Assembly: GCF_011397635.1 (NCBI RefSeq)
Contig: NC_064758.1
Location: forward strand, 17,328,513 to 17,392,512
Reading direction: 5' to 3'
DNA length: 64,000 nucleotides
Source: Epinephelus fuscoguttatus
Lineage: Eukaryota; Chordata; Actinopteri; Perciformes; Serranidae
This document shows, in pieces, positions 1 through 10,400 of this stretch. The position numbers and the translations under genes were made by a program. Position 1 is the first letter of the stretch. Each line of letters begins with the position of its first letter. Under the pieces are notes generated by a model. That model had not been told where the DNA came from. It did no database searches and saw only the letters and a list, made by a program, of their open reading frames with translations.

Positions 1-502
1 TTTGAGCAAGAACTTAGCTCCAATTGTTTACATAAACTCAAATGTAATATCATCACAAATCCTACGATGACCCTTTTTATTTTCAGCTTGGCACACATTG
101 TAAAAACTGAGCCCGTTTCTGACCCAATCTTTGAGCCACAAAATTCATATTAGAAGTGGACCGAATTTCAGCTTTGTTGTGCATCGTTTGCCGTGCAGTG
201 TACAGAGAGGAGCAAGGACGAATCATGACCCGATAAAATGCTGCTCAATAAACTAATCCAAAGGCATTGCAGAGGTGAATTTAATATGTGGGATTTTTCC
301 TTTGTCTTCTACAGGTTAACAACAACAAAACCAAGTAAAAATGTGGTCGAGTCCATGACAAGACCGAAACCTTCGAAAAAGACACTTAGACACTGCTATC
401 CACAACTTTTGCCAAATGGAAAACTAAAAAGGAGCAAGTGAGTTGAGCTGTACCATGCAGTGGAAAAGAGACAAGACATCCAGCCTAACAAAAATGTCCT
501 AC

Positions 503-607
503 TGTGGTTCCTCTTCTCTGAAGCTGGGAGTTTCACCCTTGGACCTGTCACTTTTCATGGAAGCATTGCTGGGTGCAGGAGAACCTTGTCTATCATCCTC
601 ACGTGGC
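503..607 (-). CDS. Gene B N-terminal repeat exon 3
   Basis: 105-bp phase-2 exon with core [18 protein letters not shown]; the KRPVSP motif is altered and the donor is GTAGGA. Confidence 0.6.
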
Positions 608-1605
608 CTTTAAAACACAGTTAATATGCTTTTGCATTGCCAAACAATAACACTTGCAATATCTTCACAATATTCTTGAACAAGATGACATTTGCAGTGT
701 ATTTTGTCCTTGTCTCTGAATGAACATAATGAAAATGTCTTACCCCAGTTCTCCTGTACTGAAGCTGGGAGGATCACACTTGGACCTGTCACTTTTCATG
801 GAAACATCACTGGGTGCAGGAGAAACTGGTCTTTTGGGCTCAAGCCATCTTTAACACAGATTACAGTTACACACTTTAAAACTTTTAACTTCTTTAAAAT
901 CTCAATCTTTAACATTATTATTGAGCTTTGGTTGTAACTCCCAGTATTTGTCTTTCTGTGTCAGTCATTCTCTTCAATTTACTGTCTCTCTCTGAAACCA
1001 TGAACATATCCAAAATATCTTACCGTGGTTCCTCTTCTCTGAAGCTGGGAGGCTCACCCTTGGACCAGTCACTTCTCATGGAAACATCACTGGGTGCAGG
1101 AGAAACTGGTCTTTTGGGCTCAAGCCATCTTTAATAAGGATTACAAAAACAAAGTTTATCACTGTCACATTCTGTCCCTCTGGCCCCATCTTCAGTCACA
1201 TTCCCACCATTAAAACATTGTGTCAGACATCAACTATTCTGTGTTATCCTGTTTGGTTAAGGAGATGTGATGCAAAATACATCTTTCAGTATGGCAGATA
1301 GTAAAATGGCCACCATTGCCACTAGGACACAATCTTGTGAAGATTCAGTTTCTGTAAGTACTCAGGGCCCCAAACTGTATCAGTGTACCAAGTTTAATGC
1401 TTTTATGAAAAAGAGAGCATGATTTTCACATATGCATGTATAACTTTCTCAACAATACTAAATTTAGCTTGAAGAGGTAGATGAATGCACTACGTAACTC
1501 ACTTGATTTGACTGTGACATCCTGTGTGAGGTGAGACTGAGCAGATTGAAGCAAAAGTTTAACTTACTTGCCAGTTGATGTGGCCTCGACCAGTTCCTGA
1601 GACAT
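503..1605 (-). CDS. NLRC3-like gene B, 5' part (runs off the left edge)
   Basis: Start exon 1568-1605 (ATG at 1603-1605, MSQELVEATSTG, GTAAGT donor) and three 105-bp phase-2 repeat exons at 1024-1128, 744-848 and 503-607. All match the gene A exons in length, phase and sequence. The exon at 503-607 has a GTAGGA donor. The NACHT, LRR and B30.2 exons would lie to the left of the window. Gene B is the next member of the tandem array, in the same orientation as gene A, and its upstream flank abuts the 3' end of gene A. Whether it is intact cannot be judged here. Confidence 0.65.
744..848 (-). CDS. Gene B N-terminal repeat exon 2
   Basis: 105-bp phase-2 exon with core [20 protein letters not shown] and GTAAGA donor. 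Confidence 0.65.
1024..1128 (-). CDS. Gene B N-terminal repeat exon 1
   Basis: 105-bp phase-2 exon with core [20 protein letters not shown] and GTAAGA donor. First repeat after the start exon. Confidence 0.65.
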
Positions 1606-2442
1606 GATGGTTTTAGAGGCAGATTGATCTGTTTTCTGCTCTCCACTGAGGCTGAAGACAGTAGTTCTATCTTCCTTTTTTGTTACATAATTGCATTATT
1701 TCCAGCTACTTGTCTTTCTTTTTAGATAGGTTTGCCTTTGAAACAAAAGCTCTCCATCACCACGAGGCTTTAAGGCAGTCTCCCTCTGCACTGACTCTTG
1801 TCAAGGTCCTCTCAGTTCCCAAAACCATGTGTTACTTTCCATCAACCAGAGCAGAATTTCCTTCAAAAATATAAAAAACTCATTCAGTTCTGACTTACAG
1901 ATAACAACAACACCAGATAAAAGTCTATGAGTATGATTTTATGACATCATCAGGCAATTATCAGCCATCCAGTATGTATAGATATGTGCAATTTGTATGC
2001 AAGCACGAGGCCATGTAGGCCATAAAGGCTGACAGCTTGTCCAATCTAAAGAAACAAGCAGGCCAATATGATAGCAAGATACCAGATTGTACACACATTA
2101 AAGTACACAATTAAGTACACAAGTTGCATCAGTCTTACCAGTGCAGGTGCAGTTAAAATCCTTCAGCTGTTTGTAATTCACACAGCTCTCCCCTCTAATG
2201 CAGGCTTTTCCCTTGTAACGGTGCTCTCTTCACTCTTGGCAGAGCTAACACCTGCATTTTTACTTTCGTTTTCAGCAGGAAATGGCTCTCCCCCCTCAGA
2301 GCTACTGAGCTTCCTCGATGATAATATAAGGAAATAAGTCATTAATGCATATGAGATATACAGGTGTATGAGCATGTAGCTGGTGCTAAATTTATTAGGG
2401 TCCGGACAGCTAAGCTGCCAGGACACTATTGTAATCCTAGGT

Positions 2443-2480
2443 ATTCTTCTTCTTCTTCTTCTTCTTCTTCTTTCTTTCTT
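2443..2480. repeat. TTC microsatellite
   Basis: About ten TTC units near the 5' end of the left-copy insertion. Confidence 0.9.
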
Positions 2481-2945
2481 CTTACTTCTTTCGAGGAAAT
2501 CATACTTCCCATGGGTGAAAACTCACCAAACTTTGCACAAAGGTCCAGTCTCATGCCAGATATCCTCAGCTGTAAACTCAAGCCAATAGTCCTGATGGTG
2601 GCGCTACAGCAAGCGTCTAAAGTTCAAAACTTTGAAAATTCATAACAAATCAACCATACGTGTTACAACTTTGCAGCTTTAATCAAACTGTAGCCCCAAT
2701 ACTGAATAATACCCAATCAGAAACTTTTGTACATTTAAACTTATTAAAAATTATCAAGTCAATCTGTTTTTTTCAAAAACTGTAAAACTTCTTAAACCTA
2801 TCTCCTCCCACAATTTTTGCTCAATTGACACCAAACTTGCTACAGAGCATCTTCAGACTGTCCTACCAAAACTACGTTTCTCAGATTTATCAAAAATTGA
2901 GCCTACAGTGCATCAAAATGTTTGACTGTAAATGGTACTGTAAAC

Positions 2946-4074
2946 TAGGGGTGTCAATTATCGCGTTAATTGCATAGGTTAATTGCGAATAATTAATTAC
3001 AGCCATATTTAACACGCTATGTTTTTTGATCGCATTAATCTCATTTTTAATCTCTAATTTTACTGTTTCTGTATGCCACAGAGTTGCCTTTTATAAAATC
3101 CGTCTGTAGGCGTATGATTGGGCTTCTTTGTGCTTGAGTTGTGGGAGAGCTGCAGCTACAGAGCAGAGCCCAGCATCAGCACTGATGACTGTCCCCTGCA
3201 GTGGCGGTCTGCTCACTCAGAATGAAAAGATGTCTGCCCCAGCAGGCAAGTATCTGACCTCCCCGGCAACCTCCGTGTAATTTTCGGGACAATCAGGGCA
3301 GGATTCAGGATTCAGGACAACTGCTTGGATTTCGGGAATCCAAGCAGTTGTCCTGAATCCTGAATCCTGCCCTGATTGTCCCGAAAATTACACTAGAGCA
3401 GAGTCTGGAGTAGTTATTGCCCGATAAAACATTAAAAACTGATCATGATGGTTGAGTTGTCATGCAGCTCCCACCGGCCGCACACTGGCTGCAGCAATTC
3501 CTACATGAATTATGGGTGTTGTAGTTTGAAGAAGAGAAGACAGCGCAAATTGTTTAAAGGACAAGTGCACTTACATTGATCACTTCCATGAAATAAAACG
3601 AGAAATTGGAAAAGAGGAAAATAATTTAGAAAACTGTTAAAATAAAATTAGGGAACTGATCACAGATGTGTTGTTTCTGTGTGTTTTTACATCTATTGTT
3701 GCGTTAATCTGCAGCTATGCTTTTAATGAAGCTGACATGTCATGACAGTCAAGCACCCCCCTGGTGGTCGAGACTGAAGGTTGCAGCACTCTTTATTTGG
3801 ACTAATCTCAAACGGCTAGGTGTACTGCATCTGTGTTCAAGTGTGTTATTGTTGAAAACAATAATTAAGACTTTATAAAAACCACTTATTGTAATATATA
3901 TCAATCTTTTGATCATCTGTCACAATAATGTAATGAATTTAAATGAAAATACCTCAAGTTGAGGGCTTTTCTCAGCAATTTTGAGATGAGATTAAAAAAG
4001 AGATTAACTAGATCAATTAATTACAAATCATAATTAATTAAGCTCTCCATTTTTTTAATCTCTTGACAGCACTA
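2946..4074. mobile_element. Non-autonomous hAT-type element (nested)
   Basis: Exact 8-bp target duplication CTGTAAAC at 2938-2945 and 4075-4082. Terminal inverted repeats start TAGGGGTGTCAA and (reverse complement of the right end) TAGTGCTGTCAA. 1,129 bp, no transposase frame. An 8-bp TSD with TAG-type ends is diagnostic for hAT. Confidence 0.85.
3275..3393. repeat. Perfect 57-bp inverted repeat with 5-bp loop
   Basis: Left arm 3275-3331, loop TCGGG 3332-3336, right arm 3337-3393; the arms are perfect reverse complements. Lies inside the hAT element. Could form a long hairpin in single-stranded DNA or RNA. Confidence 0.95.
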
Positions 4075-4469
4075 CTGTAAACATATACATGCAAATTCTT
4101 GCTAAATAAATCTTCAATGTTCATGAAAAAATGACAAAATTCTAGAGTCATGGTAGATGATGTGTGGCAAATTTTATCTCAAAAACTGAATTTTTGACAG
4201 CATTTTGAATTTTGCTCTAATGTGAACAATTGGAGTCAATGTAAAAATTTTAAACATCAGTTTTTCACTTATGGAGCAAATCAGTCATTGTTACAAACAA
4301 ATTACCAACATCTCCATGCTGTCTAGATGCAATATGTGTATTTTCAGGTTTTTGTTTCGATAACTGAATTTTTTACAGTGGTTTGAAATCTGCTTTTCCA
4401 TGCATGGATGGCTGCTAAACCTGCACGTCTGGCTCAGTCAATTTGTGAAGCTACACATGAGTTGTCACT

Positions 4470-4545
4470 GACTAATTAGCTCAGTGAGATAGAAACTGAT
4501 TCTTAGTCTCAGAGATTGTGAGTTCAAGCCTCACCTGATGCAAAA
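4470..4545 (+). other. tRNA-like segment in the insertion
   Basis: TTAGCTCAGTGAGATAGA resembles a tRNA A box with D arm. GTGAG-TTCAAGC-CTCAC is a perfect T arm with B box. The anticodon arm is poor (4-bp stem, 9-base loop) and no clear acceptor stem was found. Reads as the pol III head of a SINE-like element or a tRNA pseudogene. Confidence 0.45.
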
Positions 4546-5505
4546 GGCAGATTGTGTTGATAAATTCCTAAATGTCTTCCAATTCTTCTGCTTGTTGCTC
4601 AGAATTGCCTAAAAATGCCCGGACCCGACCCATCGCTGCGCAGCAGCTGTAATTATTTATTATTTCCTTATATGTGTCATTGTTTACACCCTGTTAAGTA
4701 ACTTTGTAACTTCTATTTTAAGGCTTCTGGAATCCCTTGACCAATCACAAGTTGTGTAACAAAACACACCCAAAACACAAATTAAACAGGGCTTAATAGA
4801 GACAATTTTAAACACAAGTACACAAATCAACTTCACTATAACTCAGCATTCACAGACAGAGCATTTGTCTTTTGTTGGACACGTTTTCCCCACAAATACA
4901 GCATGCTTATGTTTTTAGCACAGGCCTATGGCATTTTACATTGTATAAATTAGCCTAGTGGCTACATTGCAAAATTCAGCTCCATCACAACTCACAAGGT
5001 TCACCAACAAAACAATTGTCTCATACTAAACATGTTTTCCGAGCAAATACAGTACAACGTGCTAACGTTATTAGCACAAGCCTATGGCATTTTGCATTGT
5101 ATAAATTAGCCTAGCGACAAGTGGAGATTTCCTCTACTGATATGAAACCAGGACAAAAAAAAAAAAAGGATAAATCCCCAAAGGATAAATCACACACAAG
5201 ACTTAAATGCTATTTCTGTGGAGGCTTTATTGTCTTCACAATTTATCGTTTGTTATCTGTGAAATGTAAGTAAATAAAAAGCTTTGTTTCCACTGAGGGG
5301 AATGGTTTACAGCTTACAAAAAATAGACAGGAGGTCTGCCTCCCAGTAACGCGTAGTTACATTTCTGGGGAGGTGCGCATCAGGCGTCAGCGCAGGTACG
5401 GCGTCACTTCCACACAGAAGTATAAATTCTGCCTTACAATGAAGTTGCCAGTGTTGATTGTCAAGTGATTAAAAAAAAGAACTTGTTTATCTAGTTTCAA
5501 CACAT

Positions 5506-6926
5506 TGAATTCAACACATTCATCACATGTATGTTAGTTTCAGTAGAAAAAGCTTTATTTTTTAAAGGCATAACAACATGAATGAGAGAAACGTTTCTAT
5601 ATCTTTACATCACAATCTCATTAGTCAACATATTTCAGTCTTAAGAATATCATGGATTTGATAGATTCTTTATCACTGTGCACATAAAAAAATCAAAAAT
5701 TAACATCTGTGCTCTAAACTAAATTTAAAAAAGAAAAATGTGTTAACATATTATGTCAGTAGTACAATGGATCTTTACTAATAAACAGCAGGTTAGACAT
5801 GTCACTTCCATTTTATCACAGTCTAATAGTCACATTGACACATTCTAACATGAAATACATCAAATCCTAAAAGTTTCATTATAATATCTTTGGAACTCTA
5901 GTGGAACAAAAGTACTGCAGCAGACAGGAGTAAGGCTGGTTAAATGCTGTACATTTGCTTCAGTCTGTATATACACTCGTACTTCCACCGAGTTTAGAAG
6001 TACACTATGCAGGATTGTCCATTACTGTTTATATACACACCAGCACAGTTAAAGTAAAAGCCAAAAGCCACATTCACTCTCATTTCACCTTGCTATATTT
6101 GCATTTTTTCGGCACTGTGTCTCTGTCTGGCAGCTGGTTGCTACCTTTTTTTAAAGCCCTTACCTCACCTGAGTGCTGTGGGGGGTACACAGCCATAATA
6201 GTACCAAACATGGAAAATAAAAAGAATATAAGATACTACAGGTAGAGGGCAGAATATGTGCAAAAAAAACACAGCACCACACATTTCTAGAAGACTTAAG
6301 TAATGACTGAGAGGGTTTTTAAAGAAAGTCCTGGATAGTAAATCTTTAAGGAGCTCCCTCATACTTTTGTCAATTCAAGCAAGGAGGAATGAACAGTACA
6401 CGTATTAAAAATCTTACAGCAATTTTCATTGTTGTCCTCTGTAGTGTCAGAATGATCATTTACACACAATCTACAATGCATTATAAGAAAACATATTTGC
6501 AGTGCCAGGCACATTTGGCACCCTAAGCAAGTTTCCTCTTTAGAAATGAACTCAAATAAACAGCAACTGCCTATGTTGCCTACAGAAGGCTCCGCTGCTG
6601 CATATTTATGAAAAAGATGACAAGGAGGTAAATGTTTTGTATGCAAAGATGATTTGACTACAGATTGAAAAAAACTGGTAAAATGTATATTTCAAAGTTT
6701 TACAAAAAGCTGTATTTGTTTTCTTCATCACATCATTTAATTAACGACTTCACTTCTTTCATAATGTATGAGTATGAGTACAGTATGAACAGGTAAAGGA
6801 AAAACGGCACAAAATAGTTGTATATTATGGTACTGAAATCATGCAGATGAGCTTTTGCTAATGTACTGAAATGTGGAGATGAGCATCAAGGGATCACTAC
6901 AGTACTTTTCCCCATCTCAGAGGGGT
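5506..6926 (-). other. Gene A 3' UTR and intergenic
   Basis: No coding exon recognised. On the minus strand an AATAAA signal lies near 5554-5559, a plausible gene A poly(A) signal about 1.37 kb after the stop codon. Confidence 0.4.
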
Positions 6927-7471
6927 TCAGTCTGTCTCACACAAAGTGGCAGAGCCCTTCTTAAACCAGAAGCCTGGGAAGACTGGCTCTTTGAATTCAG
7001 CACGGAAGGTGTGTATGTGGCTCAGCTTTCCTGATGCGACACCGTAATAAGTCAGAGTACCACCTTCCCAGTCCAGAAACACTGCTATTTTGTGACGAAG
7101 GGGCACTTTGGGCTTTTCCTTAGTATCAATAGTTTTGGATTCCTTCCCATGTAATGGAATGTATCCAGACTTCGAGCAGAGCAGGCTCCATGACACCTCA
7201 TTGCATCCCAGGCCACCACTGCTGTCACATCCCCTACCCACTGCTTCATACGTCACTGCAATGCCGACTGTCCCTTCCCACTCCACCTCCCAGTAGCAGA
7301 GGCCTTTCAGGCCCTCCTCACAAATCACCTGCGACCTCTTAAACCTTTCAGTGTTTTCAGGTTGGGGCACCTTCTCCTCCACCTTCTCTACAGTTTTTAC
7401 TTTTCTGTTCCCTTCAAACACAGAAAGCCTTTTGCCTGCTGTGTTTTCATCAAGCTTCAGGTGTACACCAT
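6927..7471 (-). CDS. Gene A terminal PRY/SPRY (B30.2) exon
   Basis: Last coding exon, from the ATCAG acceptor to a TGA at 6927-6929. PRY part: [24 protein letters not shown] hallmarks: [32 protein letters not shown] and [10 protein letters not shown]. The B30.2 domain is a protein- or ligand-binding module shared by fish NLRC3-like proteins and TRIM family members. About 180 residues, normal size, no break. A duplicated TRIM was considered, but the upstream LRR and linker exons fix it to the NLR. Confidence 0.9.
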
Positions 7472-10400
7472 CTGATAGAGAAACAAAACACACAGTTTAG
7501 TGGGGTGTGCAGTTACAAGGCAAGGCAACATTTTAAAACAATTCATTTAAGAACTAGAGAATAGAAAATATAAAGTTACAGTATACTAAAACAGGTATAA
7601 AATACAAGAATTTAACTTGTAGCGCAATGTAAGGAATGTATAAATATTTGATTTAAGAAAAGGCAGTGGCAAACATAAAAGTCTTCAGCCTTGATTTAAA
7701 AGAAAATTTGGCAGAACACTGTTCCAACAAGAAGAACAAAACCAGGTGGCAGCCATGACAGCCAACTGTGACCCAGTCTGTCAGCTGTGCCATGAGCTGT
7801 CCTTGGTGATATTGTCCTTCCCAGCTTCCGTACAATCAAGATGGCATAGAAAATAACAAAAATTGTGTCTAATTCATCTCATATCATGCCTAACTTTAGG
7901 TAATCATAACATATCAGATATGGATCAGATGATCCGGTTCAAAATAAGACCAAATATTTCTACGTCAGTTTTTTAGGCATGACGAAGGCCAAATTGTAGC
8001 CTGCAATAGACAGTAAGGCTTTATGTATTTAGCAGAGCTGATTTCCAGAAGACGTGACCCCCTCCAGCCAGTTGAGAGCAGCGAGGAGTCAGTAGTCGAT
8101 GATATAAAACAATCAATAAAACTGTTTTTTCAACAACTGTGAATCACCGCAACCATGACAGATCCTTGATTATACAGTCATGCATGTGCACACAAAATAT
8201 TTGATTGGTCCAGTGAGATTTGCTGCAGACAGACACATGCATGCACACACAATACCAAACACATGATCCCAACTGAAATAATACTGACAATAATAGAAGA
8301 AGAAGAAGAAGAAGAAGAAGAAGAAGAAGAAGAAGAAGAAGAAGAAAAAGAAGAAGAAGAAGAAGAAAGTTAAAAATAATAAAGACTTACACTTGTTCAT
8401 CCCTGGCTTTAACCGATGCGCTCCATCATGCTCCAAACTGAAAAAATGAAGATCACAAAAAGAAATGTTCAACTTCAATAGAATACAAATTAATAACTGC
8501 TATTTGGTGGAACAAACCACCTCAAAGCAACATCTGTATTTATTTATTCTTTTAATCACTTTTTGTGAGGGAAATTTGCTAGTGATTTGTAGCTTCTGCC
8601 GGGCTTGCATATGTTAGCATTAAGAGGTGGAGTAAAGTGATTTTTCAGCTTGTTGGACAGATTGTTTTTGTAAGAATTTGGTCACATTGTATGGAGTGTC
8701 ACAATGTGTAACTCTGCCTCAACATGTGCTTTCTTTATCCTGATAGTATATCCAAATACATGTCAATGCCAAGTGTGATGGGGACATTTTCTCTTCATAA
8801 GAAGGTAATTGAGTGTTTTGGTGACTAGCTTGCTACCTAATAAGATAAAAGACTTGGATTACATTTTGCCTTTGTGTAGATGTAGTCAACTATTTCACTA
8901 TAAGAGTACATATATAACTACACACCCTGACATCTTAACATACCAGAGAGTCTCCAGACTCATATTTGGATCCGCAGCTATATCAGAGAGCATCTTCTTC
9001 CCATCAGCTCCTGGGTGATTGTAACTGAGATCCAACTGTTTCAGTGTGGAGGCATTTTTGGACCTGAGAGCTGAGGCCAGGGATGAGCATCCTTTCTCTG
9101 TCACCTGACAACCTGACAACCTGCAGATCACACATACACTCCTTACTTCAAGAAATGATTTTGCAAGTTTCACTTTATAGTTATCATGTTTTTAATGGTT
9201 ATAATATTTGAGGAAAATGTTTCTACAAATTCAAAATACAGTAAAGGTAAAGTACAAAAGTACTGATGTTGGAAAATAAAGGATATACCAAGTTCATGGC
9301 AGTGTAAAGGACAGATTTTCCAAAGTCCATTAGTATCTATATCAGGACACCTCAGATTTATAGCACATATATGGCCATCTATCACAGAAAATCATGTTTA
9401 ATCATCATTTGCTAAAGTTTCTTTGTTGTCATTTAATTTCATAATAATGTGTTTCCTCAGCGAGAGTTACGTGGTAACATAGCTTCAGGTAGCGTTGCTA
9501 TGGTTCCTTGTAGTTTAACTGTTTTAGAAGGGTCATTTAATCTTTTTTAAAGTGTTCTGTTAAAGGTATAATATGTAGTTTTTCCACATAAAAATGTCTA
9601 AAAATGACAAAATCAATATTATATATTTTGTTTAGTTGTGTACTTTGATTATCAGAAATGTTTCCAACAATTTTTCAAACCCAGATAAATATGAAATATT
9701 AATAAAAGTTACGGACCGTGTCATTAGGTCGCATGTCAATGGCGACGTAACTCCAGTTACCATAGCCATTAATTGAAGGAGAAGAAGAAGCAGCAGACCG
9801 GATGAGACGTCAGAGAATGAACGTTACTGTTGCTAGGCTAAGCTAACTCGTCATGGATCATGATTATGCACTGACGGTTGCTGCACCTTCTGACACCGAA
9901 GCTGTCCCGGTAAACAAGCCGGTAAAACGGAAACGTACGGGTCAACCAAGCAATCCCAGAAGAATCTGGGATAAGAAGAGAGCTAAATCAAGGATAAATA
10001 TTGGTGTGGCCTTTCCGAGATGGAGAGAGCTTCGTAAAAATTTAGGACTACAATTCGACGCCGACCTCGCGTGTGTTCTACTAGACAGGTAAGCAAACAT
10101 CTGGCTGATGTTATCGAAATATTAATCATTTCCACCAGTGTATTGCAAGCACTGCTGCCCGCCGGGGCACCAGCGCTCCGGCCAGCGGTTATATGACTAC
10201 AACTCCCATGATCCCACGCTACTTTGTGACATCATTCAACTCTGTCTTCTGTTAATGCTTTGAGACCCCTAGCGGCAGAAAATTACATATTGTATAGTTT
10301 ACATATAGTTTAAACTGAGAAAGTTTGCTCTGGCCGGTGGGCGGTGCTTGGTTTTTGCTCGACTGTTTTCAGTATGACAGCCAGGTCACAAGCTTGTCAT

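Larger units (their letters stand above)
2398..4654. mobile_element. Insertion with 8-bp TSD, absent from the paralogous copy
   Basis: Flanked by ATTTATTA at 2390-2397 and 4655-4662. The paralogous site near 25,890-25,915 has the flanks joined with no insert. The 5' end reads GGGTCCGGACAGC and the 3' part contains GCCCGGACCC. A TTC microsatellite follows the 5' end. A hAT element (2946-4074) is nested inside. No transposase is visible; family not assigned. Confidence 0.65.
1..5505. repeat. Segmental duplication, left copy
   Basis: Positions 1-5,505 repeat the order and sequence of about 18,990-27,447: flank, N-terminal exons, start exon, then upstream flank ending near the shared stretch TAGTTTCAACACATTG. 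Left-only insertion: 2398-4654. Right-only insertions: 19368-19865 and the LINEs at about 20,790-23,930. The unit is a tandem copy of the NLR gene with its upstream region. The similarity ends within about 50 bp of the probable polyadenylation site of gene A. Confidence 0.8.

Noticed and set aside
2068..2337. 89-codon open frame duplicated in part at 25583-25819
   Set aside because: The shared sequence is explained by the segmental duplication; the two frames diverge after about 35 codons and lack motifs, so it is non-coding flank.
4470..4545. Functional tRNA gene
   Set aside because: Anticodon arm and acceptor stem do not fold properly; it is kept only as a tRNA-like repeat part.
6927..7493. 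Separate TRIM-like B30.2 gene
   Set aside because: The exon begins at an acceptor at 7471 in the phase supplied by the upstream NLR linker exon, so it is the last exon of gene A.
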